Positions 53,801-61,801 of a stretch of 64,000 bases of DNA are shown piece by piece. Under the pieces are notes generated by a model. It saw only the letters and a list, made by a program, of their open reading frames with translations, did no database searches and was not told the origin of the DNA. A program made the translations under genes and the position numbers. How positions within the stretch are numbered: position 1 is the first letter of the stretch; the number at the start of each line of letters is the position of its first letter. Where the stretch lies: NCBI GenBank assembly GCA_026127935.1, contig JAJSLL010000006.1:1-64000 (forward strand), in the 5' to 3' direction. Source of the stretch: Thermoplasmatales archaeon (GTDB lineage: Archaea; Thermoplasmatota; Thermoplasmata; Thermoplasmatales; GCA-001856825).

Positions 53801-53817
53801 GCTCTGTTCTCAATCAT
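50797..53817 (-). CDS. gyrA: DNA gyrase subunit A containing an intein
   Basis: The 1006-residue precursor contains a 216-residue intein at residues 105-320. The extein of about 790 residues is a standard GyrA: the catalytic tyrosine in A-A-M-R-Y-T-E-A-R just after the intein, a long coiled coil near residue 660, and a C-terminal pinwheel domain with the GyrA-box variant Q-K-R-G-G-K-G. It introduces negative supercoils together with GyrB, whose stop lies 5 bp upstream of its start. Splicing is needed for activity because the insertion is next to the active-site segment. Confidence 0.95.
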   Translation of the reverse strand: MIENRAIEKEMKSSYLDYAMSVILSRAIPDVKDGLKPVQRRILYSMYEMGVTFDKPYRKSARIVGEVMGKYHPHGDSAIYSSLVRMGQEYSLRYPLIDGQGNFGCFTRDTKIRLTDGRDLDFEQLIQEDREGKRNWTFGFNQEGDRIEVAEIRNPRVTKRNAELVEVTIDNGEKIRCTPDHRYLLRDGTYRQARNLQQGDSLMPLYTRVDDGIDSEKPEGSEMIYQPSDKEWQFSSALLEEWKLKHGVSDLSLSYPYFEGLQPEMALVNTDNSNGIVVESKFNNHKVSSVRYLPETEDVYDISIDNIHNFALSAGIFVHNSIDGDPPAAMRYTEARLEKISNEVLADIEYDTVDFSLTFDGTLKEPLYLPSKIPNILLNGTSGIAVGMATNMPPHNLNEIIDGLIHLIKNKDAPVEDLIKIVSGPDFPTGGVILGRKGIIDAYRTGRGKIDLRARAEIEKNEIVFSEVPYEVNKSELLIKMAELSKEGVIQGISNIKDESNKDGIRMVIKVKNDFSPEVTLNQIYEHTQAQISYGIINLVLVNNVPRTLGLREIMWEYLNHRELVVRRRTEFFLKKAREREHILEALIKALDAIDLTIKLIRSSKEVKDAREKLKKQFSLDDLQANAILETRLQKLTGMEIADLKKEMKEIEDNIKHYNDLLKNEELRWDLIVEELEEIKEKYGDSRKTEITDSYVETTDEELIPHEVDTIVLTEDNRISRIEADTFSAQKRGGKGVYTGTSESEVKQLISCDSHDRVFFFSDTGKVFQMKAYSIPKGERRSRAKLISAIFENMKGRIVFIMTEKAGEGKKYLLFVTEKGRVKKTEISQYMNIRSNGLIALKLRPGDLLKDVFVTTGDEKIALLSTDGRLVLVEEKEFRSMGRPASGVTGIRFKGDNKVASDATVITEELIVIAEKGLGKRVSVEDFSMRHRGAKGMRAIKVTERTGRPMYVSSIDEKNELLIITRNGKTIRTSVASIPQKGRNAQGVKLIELDDGDQVVSVTRIS
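52858..53505 (-). other. GyrA intein (216 residues)
   Basis: The insertion starts with Cys after G-Q-G-N-F-G and ends V-H-N before Ser of S-I-D-G-D. Block A is C-F-T-R-D-T-K-I, block B has T-P-D-H near residue 77, block F is V-Y-D-I-S-I-D-N-I-H-N-F and the end has the penultimate His and final Asn. No LAGLIDADG motif is visible. The middle (about residues 100-180) looks like a decayed insertion. Confidence 0.93.
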
Positions 53818-53822
53818 CTAAA

Positions 53823-55817
53823 TCACACATCTATGTTCTGAGCTTCATTTGCGTGGGTGATTATGTAATCCCTTCTTGGTTCAACTTCCTCACCCATTAG
53901 CAAGGTGAATAGCGCATCTGATTGCTGGGCGTCTTCAATTTGGACCCTTACGAGTTTTCTCGTCTCCGGATTCATCGCAGTTTCCCAGAGCTGATCTGGA
54001 TTCATTTCTCCCAATCCTTTGAACCTCTGTACGATCGGATTAGACAGCTGTTTGATCAGGGCATCCTTTGCTTTCTCTGTATATACGTAGTTGACATTTG
54101 TTCCCTTTTGGACTCTGAAGAGCGGTACCACCGCAATATACACGTGACCATTGACAATGAGGTCCTTCAAATATCTGTAGAAGAGAGTGAGCAAGAGCGT
54201 CCTGATGTGACTTCCGTCCACATCGGCATCAGTCATGAAAATGATCTTGCCATATCTTAGCTTCTTGGGATCATACGGATCGTTTGGTCCCATATTTATG
54301 GCAGAAAAGAGGTTCTTAACCTCGTTGTTTTTGAGTAGTTTATCCCATGCGGCTTTCTCAACGTTGAGTATTTTCCCTCTGAGTGGAAGGATAGCCTGGT
54401 AGGATCTATCCCTTCCCTGCTTGGCAGGTCCTGCAGCCGAGTCCCCTTCTACAATATATAGTTCAGTTTTTTCAGGATCTTCCAGTGTGCAATCGGCGAG
54501 TTTCCCCGGCAAAGTTGCGTAGAGAGATGATTTTGACCTGACCATTTCCCTCGCATTTCTTGCCGCCTCCCTCGCTTCAGCAGCTTGGTATGCCTTCTTG
54601 CAAATTATTTCTGAAACTCTCGGATGGTCTTCAAAGTAGAGTTTAAGGTGCTCAGCAACACCACTAAAGACCATTCCCTTCACGTTACTGTTTCCGAGCT
54701 TCTCCTTCGTCTGCCCTTCGAATTGGGGTTCAGGAATCTTGACGCTTATCACCGCTGTAAGCCCCTCTCTCACATCTTCTCCAGTGAAGAAATTCTCGTC
54801 TTCGATTATCTCCTGCCTCTTGGCCTCATCATTCAGGACCTTTGTAAGTGCCCCTTTGAATCCCGATACGTGCGACCCTCCCTCCCTAGTGTTGATGTCG
54901 TTGGCAAATGCCAACAGATTCTCGCTTACTGATTCATTGTACTGGATAGCAAATTCGATGTACGTACTTGGTATATTAGAGTCTTCCTTGGAATCATCTC
55001 CGGTTTTGTTATTTCGCGTTATGTCTTTCATTTCACCGTTGAACTTGATCATCCCGTAGATAACGTCTTCGTGAAGTGTCTTCTTCCCCTTGTTCATGTT
55101 TCTGACCATCTCTTCAATTCCACCCTGATGCTGGAAGGTGGTAATTGTACCATTCCAGTCGAGCGTGATGGTCAGGCCCTTGTTCAAATAAGATAGTTCC
55201 TCAATTCTACCTCTTACCGTTTCTAGCGAATACTCAGAAGTCTCCATTATCGTTTCATCCGGTTCAAAACTTATGAGAGTGCCAGTAGGAGATGTGAAAT
55301 GAAAATTGGTGGATATTGCGCGAGTCCAGCTAGGTATCCCGTCTGAAATCTTCCCCACTCTTTCAACTTGAGTTAACTTCTCTCCCTTTGAATATCCTTG
55401 ATGATATACAAATCCATCCCTCTTCACAAAGACTTCAAATGTCGAAGATAGAGCGTTCACCACGTGCATTCCCACCCCGTGAAGTCCCCCCGAAACCTTG
55501 TAAGCCTTCTGCTCAAACTTGCCTCCCGAATGAAGTTCCGTGAGCACGATTTCCAATGCCGGCTTGTTGTATTTTGGATGAATATCAACAGGTATGCCTC
55601 TTGCATCGTCTTCTATAGTGACCGTTTTCCCCTTCACGGTGACCCAGATATTCTTACAAAATCCCCCCATCGCTTCGTCTATGCTATTGTCCAAAATTTC
55701 TTGAAGGAGTTGGTGTAGACCACGAGAATCAGTACTGCCAATGTACATGGCTGGCCTCTTTCTTACCGCCTTGAGTCCTTCAAGGACAATTATGTCCTTC
55801 GCTGTATAGTCTTCCAT
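53823..55817 (-). CDS. gyrB: DNA gyrase subunit B
   Basis: The 664-residue protein has the GHKL ATPase N terminus (E-I-L-D-N-S-I-D-E-A, D-D-A-R-G-I-P, L-H-G-V-G-M-H-V-V-N), the transducer domain, and the Toprim motifs V-E-G-D-S-A-A-G and D-A-D-V-D-G-S-H, ending with the G-L-G-E-M-N segment and conserved C terminus. It powers supercoiling by GyrA, encoded 5 bp downstream. Gyrase in these archaea is thought to have come from bacteria. Confidence 0.97.
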   Translation of the reverse strand: MEDYTAKDIIVLEGLKAVRKRPAMYIGSTDSRGLHQLLQEILDNSIDEAMGGFCKNIWVTVKGKTVTIEDDARGIPVDIHPKYNKPALEIVLTELHSGGKFEQKAYKVSGGLHGVGMHVVNALSSTFEVFVKRDGFVYHQGYSKGEKLTQVERVGKISDGIPSWTRAISTNFHFTSPTGTLISFEPDETIMETSEYSLETVRGRIEELSYLNKGLTITLDWNGTITTFQHQGGIEEMVRNMNKGKKTLHEDVIYGMIKFNGEMKDITRNNKTGDDSKEDSNIPSTYIEFAIQYNESVSENLLAFANDINTREGGSHVSGFKGALTKVLNDEAKRQEIIEDENFFTGEDVREGLTAVISVKIPEPQFEGQTKEKLGNSNVKGMVFSGVAEHLKLYFEDHPRVSEIICKKAYQAAEAREAARNAREMVRSKSSLYATLPGKLADCTLEDPEKTELYIVEGDSAAGPAKQGRDRSYQAILPLRGKILNVEKAAWDKLLKNNEVKNLFSAINMGPNDPYDPKKLRYGKIIFMTDADVDGSHIRTLLLTLFYRYLKDLIVNGHVYIAVVPLFRVQKGTNVNYVYTEKAKDALIKQLSNPIVQRFKGLGEMNPDQLWETAMNPETRKLVRVQIEDAQQSDALFTLLMGEEVEPRRDYIITHANEAQNIDV

Positions 55818-55894
55818 AACCTCTTAAACCTATACGTTTAACGCATATATATTGATTTGCAATTGGAATCTTCTTGTGCCATTGCAAGTCAAGA

Positions 55895-56512
55895 TTATTG
55901 GATATTTTTTGATTTACATTTAACTAAAATTATAATAAATTCTCTTCTATTAAATCTATTGTTTTGTATATTTATATTATAATCTATATCAAATATTTTA
56001 CTTACCTTAAATAGGTTGTCGTTGGAGAATTCGTCCCTTTGAAAGTAGTGTGTCTGGATCCTATTGCCTCTTAGGAATGTAGCTTCCTCAGTTTCCTGCC
56101 CTTTTCCGTACCTAAAATCCAGCCTTGAGAACACCCTAATGATTACCCTGCCGTCTTCATTCAAGACTCTTCCAGCCTCCTCAAGAGCTTGGCTCCTCTC
56201 CTTGGCTGAGAGATGGTCTAGAGAGTGGATGAAAAGAATGTTTGAAAACGAATTGCTCTTGAATGGGAGCTGAACCATATCGCCCAGGACCTTAATCTTG
56301 CCTCTGTACAATGATAAGGCAAAAACGGAAAAATCGAGTCCTATCAGATTTTCAATGACGGGAGCTCCCTTACCGGTCCCACATCCGTTATCCAGCGTCA
56401 TACCTGGAACGAGTATATCATCAAAAATGTCCTTTTCCTTAAGTTCCCCTCTCCACAGGTTTCCCCTCATTCTATACTCTCTGTTCCACGATTTTCTTTG
56501 GTCGTGACGCAT
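55895..56512 (-). CDS. Class I SAM-dependent methyltransferase
   Basis: The frame opens at 56575, but that start would run into the divergent thioesterase gene. The Met at 56512 starts R-H-D-Q-R-K-S-W-N-R-E-Y and has a TATA-like element 25 nt upstream. The 205-residue protein has motif I L-D-N-G-C-G-T-G-K and G-L-D-F-S, then G-D-M-V-Q-L-P-F and a G-R-V-L-N-E-D-G-R-V segment, resembling tRNA or small-molecule methyltransferases. The C terminus is unusually rich in Asn, Ile and Phe, and the acceptor is unknown. Confidence 0.82.
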   Translation of the reverse strand: MRHDQRKSWNREYRMRGNLWRGELKEKDIFDDILVPGMTLDNGCGTGKGAPVIENLIGLDFSVFALSLYRGKIKVLGDMVQLPFKSNSFSNILFIHSLDHLSAKERSQALEEAGRVLNEDGRVIIRVFSRLDFRYGKGQETEEATFLRGNRIQTHYFQRDEFSNDNLFKVSKIFDIDYNINIQNNRFNRREFIIILVKCKSKNIQ

Positions 56513-56518
56513 AAATCC

Positions 56519-56542
56519 TGTTAATATAGCAGTTATGTATTT
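56519..56542. promoter_or_regulatory. Interlocked divergent TATA elements
   Basis: T-T-A-A-T-A-T-A (56521-56528) lies about 24 nt before the ATG at 56549 on the plus strand. The minus-strand A-A-A-T-A-C-A-T-A-A-C (56532-56542) lies about 25 nt before the ATG at 56512. Each TATA element therefore sits inside the other gene's promoter-to-start interval. Confidence 0.55.
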
Positions 56543-56548
56543 CGATTT

Positions 56549-56947
56549 ATGGTAGAGCGGGACATCATAGAACACCTCGTAAACAGAGACCCTTTTGCAA
56601 ACAGTATTGGGATCAAATCGAGGATTCTAGAAGAAGGTAAGGCCGAATGTACACTAAATCTGGAAGAAAAACACATGAGGTTAGGACACATAGTCAATGG
56701 CGGTGTCATTTGCGCTCTGGTAGACATGGCCGGAGGAACTGCGGTTCTCTCTATTAGTAAGAAAAATCAGGTGACTACAAACTTAGATATCAATTTCCTG
56801 CGCCCAATCGCTAAATCACCAGCAAGGGCGGTTGGGGAAATAGTCAAAAAAGGTAGGAACATATGTGTAGTTAAGATAGAGGTTTTCGACGGGGAGGGCA
56901 AATTATGCGCATATGCAACAGGTTCTTGGTACATTTTCAACGACTAA
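56549..56947 (+). CDS. PaaI-type hotdog thioesterase
   Basis: The 132-residue protein has the hotdog signature M-R-L-G-H-I-V-N-G-G-V-I-C-A-L-V-D-M-A-G-G, including the catalytic Asp. It probably hydrolyses an aryl- or acyl-CoA thioester. It starts at the ATG 56549 from a leaderless-type promoter and lies 29 bp before the permease gene on the same strand, with which it may be co-transcribed. Confidence 0.9.
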   Translation: MVERDIIEHLVNRDPFANSIGIKSRILEEGKAECTLNLEEKHMRLGHIVNGGVICALVDMAGGTAVLSISKKNQVTTNLDINFLRPIAKSPARAVGEIVKKGRNICVVKIEVFDGEGKLCAYATGSWYIFND

Positions 56948-56976
56948 GTATTTAACCTCCGAACTCATGTTCGGAA

Positions 56977-58326
56977 GTGACCCTGGAAAGAGTCGGTATA
57001 GAAAGAATTCCAACAGAATCTAGACAGGGGAAACCAGGATCACTCTTCAATCTGTGGTTCGCAGCTAACCTAACAATTGCTGATTTTGCACTCGGTTTCA
57101 TCCCGATATCCCTGGGTATGAATTTTCTGAGTTCTCTAATCTCTATCATCATAGGAAATATCCTGGGGGCTGCGGTGGTTGGATTTTCAGCAATAATGGG
57201 ACCAAGAACTGGCTATCCACAGATGATGGGCACAACCAATTCAATGGGCAGGCGTATAATGAGGTTATTCGGAGTTGTCAATCTTTCAAACACTGTTGGA
57301 TGGTTCGTCGTTAACAATATACTCAGTGTCTTGGCCCTCTATCTCATCTTCGGCACTACTTATCTTCTCTTGATTCCACTCTTCGTGTTGATAGTTTATG
57401 TGGTAGCTTACCTCGGTCATAATTACATTCACCGTGTCGAAAGAATTCTTTCTTACGTGTTGGGAGCGCTCTTCGTTATCATCCTTGCAAAGGTGTTATT
57501 TTTCAGTCCACTTCAAATGACATCTATGTCTAGACTTTCTCTCTCCTCAGTCAGCCTAGACATATCATTCTTCGGAATGATTGCTTTCACCTACAGCTAC
57601 CTTATGAGCTGGGGGCCATATGCGTCCGATTATTCCCGATACCTGCCAAACAACATATCCCTCAAGAAAGTATTCTTCAACACGTTTCTTGGATCGCTAA
57701 TTTCAGCTACTTTCGTCGAAATTGTGGCTCTGATCATTTCATTCATCACTCTCAGCGGTTCATCAATCTCTGCCCTAAAGGATGTATCCGGCACTCTGTA
57801 TCCCCTATCACTTGTGACAATTGCCCTGGGTGGAATTGCTGCTAATGTTCTGAATCTATACTCCGCGTCCCTATCTGGACTGGTTGGTGGAATCAAGATT
57901 AGCAGGACAAGGTTTGTTGGAATTGTCGCAATAGTAGGCGCAGTGTTATCAATGCTCTTTTACAATGGATTTTACAACTTCTTCGAATCGTTCCTGTTGG
58001 TGCTCGATTACTGGATCTCTCCATGGGTCGCCATACTCATCATCGACTTCGTGATCTTGAAGAAACAGAAACTCAACTTTGAAAAGAAATACAATTGGAA
58101 TGGAGTTCTTGCATACGCCATTGGACTGGCAGTTTCAATACCCTTCATGAATATTTATCTGGGAAGTTTCAACTACACATTCATATTTTCAAAATTCCTT
58201 GGAGGAATAGACATTAGTTACTTCATAGGTTTCGTGGTCGCCGGTCTTGTTTATTACTTGACTGAATCGAGACAAAGGTCTTCCTCATCCAGGCTAAGGG
58301 TCCCTAACTCAAAATCTGCCCCTTAA
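56977..58326 (+). CDS. NCS1 family permease (purine/pyrimidine/allantoin type)
   Basis: The 449-residue membrane protein has the NCS1 pattern: F-N-L-W-F-A-A-N near residue 23, a G-P-R-T-G-Y-P-Q segment near residue 75 and about 12 transmembrane helices. The start is GTG at 56977. Members import nucleobases, hydantoins, allantoin or thiamine precursors. There are no pathway genes beside it to narrow this. Confidence 0.88.
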   Translation: MTLERVGIERIPTESRQGKPGSLFNLWFAANLTIADFALGFIPISLGMNFLSSLISIIIGNILGAAVVGFSAIMGPRTGYPQMMGTTNSMGRRIMRLFGVVNLSNTVGWFVVNNILSVLALYLIFGTTYLLLIPLFVLIVYVVAYLGHNYIHRVERILSYVLGALFVIILAKVLFFSPLQMTSMSRLSLSSVSLDISFFGMIAFTYSYLMSWGPYASDYSRYLPNNISLKKVFFNTFLGSLISATFVEIVALIISFITLSGSSISALKDVSGTLYPLSLVTIALGGIAANVLNLYSASLSGLVGGIKISRTRFVGIVAIVGAVLSMLFYNGFYNFFESFLLVLDYWISPWVAILIIDFVILKKQKLNFEKKYNWNGVLAYAIGLAVSIPFMNIYLGSFNYTFIFSKFLGGIDISYFIGFVVAGLVYYLTESRQRSSSSRLRVPNSKSAP

Positions 58327-58671
58327 TTCTGCAACTTCGTATGTACGCACATTTTGTCAGATCGAGATGACCTTAGAAGATTCCTTAACATTCTGCCAAT
58401 TATATGGGACTTCATTCTTCCCTTTCCTAGGTATGAGGCCAGCTTGCATGCTGACACTATAGGCAAATTATTTTTTTGTTTTGGTTTAAAAGTTTGATAA
58501 ATATACTTATTTCATATTCTTAACTCTTTAAAAACTACCGAATCCGTAGATCACGAAAGTCAACGTAAAGTGGGAAAAAATGTAATTTTTGCCGTACTGA
58601 TACAGACGCACTTTAACAGTATCCCTTATTTTTAACAAATCTTTAAATAATGAGGATAGTTTTAGAGGCTG
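58327..58671. other. Gene-free stretch
   Basis: About 345 bases between the permease and PAN genes. It is AT-rich, with scattered T-runs after 58460 that may end permease transcription and the TATA element for PAN at 58641-58650. I see no convincing reading frame, tRNA or repeat. Confidence 0.5.
58641..58650 (+). promoter_or_regulatory. TATA box before the PAN gene
   Basis: C-T-T-T-A-A-A-T-A-A is centred about 26 nt before a GTG at 58672, the likely transcription and translation start. That GTG is out of frame with the PAN coding sequence. Confidence 0.5.
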
Positions 58672-58774
58672 GTGAAGATCGACGAAGACAGACGACGATG
58701 TAGATGGATATAACGACGTCGAGGAAGTTCTCCGACAATTAAGGACCGCAGAAGAAGAGAAGAGATATGCGGAA
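58672..58774 (+). other. 5' coding part of PAN with an apparent frameshift
   Basis: From 58676 the PAN frame reads T-D-D-D-V-D-G-Y-N-D-V-E-E-V-L-R-Q-L-R, a normal PAN-type coiled-coil N terminus, but it has no start codon before TTG 58775. A GTG at 58672 starts M-K-I-D-E-D in another frame and reaches a stop after 13 codons. Removing one base near 58688-58695 would join the two. Confidence 0.6.
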
Positions 58775-59860
58775 TTGGAGAACAAGAGACTTACAGATGA
58801 GATAGAGAGACTAAAGAAGGAGTTGAACAGGCTGAAGCTTCCACCTCTCCTGATCGGTTCCATAGAGGATGTCATAGATGAAAGAAGAGTTGTCATTAGG
58901 AGTTCTACCGGCCCGAGTTTCCTCGTCTACACCTCAGAGCACATTCCAACCTCCAAGTTAACCGTAGGTACAAGGGTAGCGCTAAACAAAGCAACGCTTT
59001 CTGTCATATCAGTTATTCCAGAGGCGTATGATCCGACAGTGGTGGCTGCAGAGATTTCGGAAAAGCCAAATGTGACATTTGAAGACATAGGGGCCCTGGG
59101 ACAGCAGATAAAGGAAATCAAGGAAATGGTAGAACTGCCACTCTTGAATCCCGAGATATTCAGGAAGGTCGGTATTGAACCTCCAACCGGAGTTCTCCTC
59201 GTTGGAGCGCCAGGCACTGGAAAGACACTACTTGCGAAAGCGGTAGCTCATAACACCAATGCGACTTTCATCAGGGTAGTGGCATCTGAACTTGTACGGA
59301 AGTACATAGGAGAGGGTGCGAGGCTGGTAAGAGAGTTGTTCGACCTTGCAAGGAAAAAGGCTCCCTCTATCATTTTCATAGATGAGTTGGACGCGGTTGG
59401 TTCCAGAAGAATCGACTCTTCAACGTCAGGTGATAGGGAAGTGCAGAGAACTCTCATGCAGTTACTTGCTGAAATAGATGGTTTTGAACCACTAGGGAAT
59501 ATCAAGCTGGTAGGTGCGACCAACAGGCCAGATACACTGGATGAGGCGTTGACAAGACCTGGTAGATTCGATAGGATCATCGAAATTCCTCTTCCAGATA
59601 AAGCTGGCAGAGTGGATATACTGAAAATTCACACGAAGAAAATGAACCTCAAGGAAGTCAACCTAGCGAAAGTTGCGGAAATCACTGAAGGTTTCTCCGG
59701 TGCGGACATAAGGGCATCAGTCGTTGAGAGCGGCATGTTTGCAATCAGGGAAGGAAGGGACTACATCTTGCAGGCGGACCTTGTGAAAGGAGTCGAGAAA
59801 ATGAATGTCCAGAGAAACAAGGCATCACAGGGTAAAGGGAACCTCGAGATGTTTGTCTGA
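58775..59860 (+). CDS. pan: Proteasome-activating nucleotidase (PAN)
   Basis: From the first usable in-frame start (TTG) the protein has 361 residues. The end of a coiled coil is followed by the OB domain (P-P-L-L-I-G-S-I and S-S-T-G-P-S-F-L-V). The AAA domain has Walker A G-A-P-G-T-G-K-T (144-151), pore loop K-Y-I-G (176-179), Walker B F-I-D-E-L (201-205) and the arginine-finger region R-P-G-R-F-D. The C-terminal M-F-V resembles the HbYX proteasome-docking motif with Phe for Tyr. It unfolds proteins for the 20S proteasome. Usual PAN proteins are about 400 residues; the missing N terminus lies at 58672-58774 behind an apparent frameshift. Confidence 0.9.
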   Translation: MENKRLTDEIERLKKELNRLKLPPLLIGSIEDVIDERRVVIRSSTGPSFLVYTSEHIPTSKLTVGTRVALNKATLSVISVIPEAYDPTVVAAEISEKPNVTFEDIGALGQQIKEIKEMVELPLLNPEIFRKVGIEPPTGVLLVGAPGTGKTLLAKAVAHNTNATFIRVVASELVRKYIGEGARLVRELFDLARKKAPSIIFIDELDAVGSRRIDSSTSGDREVQRTLMQLLAEIDGFEPLGNIKLVGATNRPDTLDEALTRPGRFDRIIEIPLPDKAGRVDILKIHTKKMNLKEVNLAKVAEITEGFSGADIRASVVESGMFAIREGRDYILQADLVKGVEKMNVQRNKASQGKGNLEMFV

Positions 59861-60492
59861 TGAGAGAACTTCAGGTTCCTAATTTTTATGAGGACAAAGG
59901 CAACCTGTTTTCCCAGTCTAAAGATGGGAAGTCGATCTACGGAGAACAAGTAACGACCAGAGGTGGAAAATTCTTCAGAATATTTTCCCCCCTCAGGAGC
60001 AAACTCTCTTCCTCTATGAGATTGGGATTGAAACCGGACTTGAGGAAAGGAGATCACATGCTCTATCTTGGGGCTGGAGCTGGAACCACTGCTTCACACA
60101 TTTCAGATTCGCTATGTTCAGGAACGATTTTTGCAGTAGAATTTGCCCCTGTTCCATTCATAAAATTGACATCCCTGTCCACCATAAAGGACAATGTCTA
60201 CCCGATACTCTCAGATGCACAGAAACCTGAGATGTACGGGATGTTCATGGACAGGGTTGATGTCATCTATCAGGATGTCTCGCAACCTAACCAGATAGAC
60301 ATATTTGCCAAGAACATGAATTACTTCGATGTCAAGAGGGGCATATTAATGCTCAAGACATTTTCTTTGAGAAGCGATTTTTCGATCGACAAGGAAATAA
60401 AGAGGATAAAGGAAAACTTTTCAGTTCAACAGATCAAGGACATTTCCAGATTCCACAGGGGTCACTACGCAATCACGGTCTCCTCTAATTGA
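59860..60492 (+). CDS. flpA: Fibrillarin-like rRNA/tRNA 2'-O-methyltransferase
   Basis: The 210-residue protein matches archaeal fibrillarin, with the S-P-x-R-S-K-L segment near residue 45, motif I L-Y-L-G-A-G-A-G-T-T, A-V-E-F-A-P and D-V-I-Y-Q-D-V-S-Q-P. As part of C/D-box ribonucleoproteins with Nop5 and L7Ae, it methylates rRNA and tRNA ribose. Its ATG overlaps the PAN stop by 1 bp. Nop5 is not adjacent. Its stop overlaps the convergent dehydrogenase gene by 8 bp. Confidence 0.95.
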   Translation: MRELQVPNFYEDKGNLFSQSKDGKSIYGEQVTTRGGKFFRIFSPLRSKLSSSMRLGLKPDLRKGDHMLYLGAGAGTTASHISDSLCSGTIFAVEFAPVPFIKLTSLSTIKDNVYPILSDAQKPEMYGMFMDRVDVIYQDVSQPNQIDIFAKNMNYFDVKRGILMLKTFSLRSDFSIDKEIKRIKENFSVQQIKDISRFHRGHYAITVSSN

Positions 60493-61801
60493 TCCAGACC
60501 GTTTTCATATTCGTGAATTCCCTGCTCCCGTATTTTGAGAGTTCCCTCCCGAGACCACTCTTCTTTATCCCCCCGAACGGTAGTCTCGGATCAGAGAATA
60601 CTATGCTATTGATGAATACCATACCGGCCTCGATATTCCCCACCATCATTTCTGCATCACTCTTTTCCCCCCAGATAGAGGTTCCAAGTCCAAACGGAGT
60701 CTCATTTGCAATCCGTACGGCCTCGTCCTTGCTATCAAACTTCCTCAGGACAGCGACTGGTCCGAATATTTCTTCCTGATAGTTTTCATCAAGTTCAGCG
60801 ATTATGGGCGGGATGATATTGCCATTCCCTTCCCCAAAGAACTTCACCTTCCCCTTCGACTGAAGATACTTTATCTGGGTATCTACCGATCTCTTCTGAT
60901 CCTCCGATGATAACGGTCCAACGTATGTTTCCTTTTTCATAGGGTCTCCTACGACGACCTTGGAGAACTCTTCCTCAGCCAACCCTTTGAAATCAGAGTA
61001 TACCTTCTCCTGGATAAGGAATCTTTTTGAGGCTATGCAACTCTGTCCGTTGTTCTGGAGTCTTCCAATTGCAGCCGCTTTCGCAGCCTTACTCAGATCG
61101 GCTGAGTCTAGAATTATGAATGGATCTGAACCTCCCAGTTCCATTACAACTCTCTTCAGCTCCTTTCCTGCCTCTGCCGCAATACTGGCACCTATCGGAG
61201 TTGAACCTGTGAAAGCCACTCCCTCAACGTGCTTGATCAGGGAGGTAGCTGTTTTTCCGTCCACAACCAGGCTCTGGAATAAAGGCGAATCTATAATCTC
61301 TTGAAGCTTGAGGGAGACACCCGTGACAATGCTAGCGTGTTTCAGTACCACTCCATTGCCTGCTATCATCGCAGGGAATGCAGCTCTTGCAACTTGCCAC
61401 ACAGGGAAGTTCCACGGTTCAATGCACATTATCGTTCCCAGGGGATCGAACCTGATATAGCTCCTTGATGCATCCGTCTTGATCTCTTCACTGGCATAAA
61501 TCTCTCTTGCATTCTCTATCAGGTAGTCTAGAAGTTTGATGCTCTTCTTGACTTCAGATATACTCTGGGATATTGGTTTTCCCATTTCTTCTGTCATGAT
61601 GGTTGCAAGTTCGTCGGTGTTCTTCTCGAAGTTTGGTTTTATTACTTCTCTGAAATAACTTATCCTATCGTCAATGCCCGCTTTCCATTCCTTCTGTGCT
61701 TCTCTCGATTTTCTTATTTTGTTCAGAGCATTTTCTTGACTGTCAGACTCGAAAGTCTCCAACACCTTCCCCGAATAAGGATCTCTAGTGACTACTCTCA
61801 T
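60485..61801 (-). CDS. Aldehyde dehydrogenase, succinate-semialdehyde type
   Basis: The 438-residue protein has the ALDH motifs P-W-N-F-P-V-W, F-T-G-S-T-P-I-G, the general base Glu in M-E-L-G-G-S-D-P and the nucleophile Cys in N-N-G-Q-S-C-I-A-S-K-R-F. The S-C-I-A-x-K-R-F form is typical of succinate-semialdehyde dehydrogenases. Its start overlaps the stop of a class III aminotransferase by 4 bp, which fits oxidation of the semialdehyde that the aminotransferase makes. Confidence 0.9.
   Translation of the reverse strand: MRVVTRDPYSGKVLETFESDSQENALNKIRKSREAQKEWKAGIDDRISYFREVIKPNFEKNTDELATIMTEEMGKPISQSISEVKKSIKLLDYLIENAREIYASEEIKTDASRSYIRFDPLGTIMCIEPWNFPVWQVARAAFPAMIAGNGVVLKHASIVTGVSLKLQEIIDSPLFQSLVVDGKTATSLIKHVEGVAFTGSTPIGASIAAEAGKELKRVVMELGGSDPFIILDSADLSKAAKAAAIGRLQNNGQSCIASKRFLIQEKVYSDFKGLAEEEFSKVVVGDPMKKETYVGPLSSEDQKRSVDTQIKYLQSKGKVKFFGEGNGNIIPPIIAELDENYQEEIFGPVAVLRKFDSKDEAVRIANETPFGLGTSIWGEKSDAEMMVGNIEAGMVFINSIVFSDPRLPFGGIKKSGLGRELSKYGSREFTNMKTVWIN

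Noticed and set aside
53275..53841. 188-residue frame antisense to the gyrA intein and N terminus
   Set aside because: Its composition follows the gyrA complement, it shows no family motifs, and gyrA is certain on the other strand.
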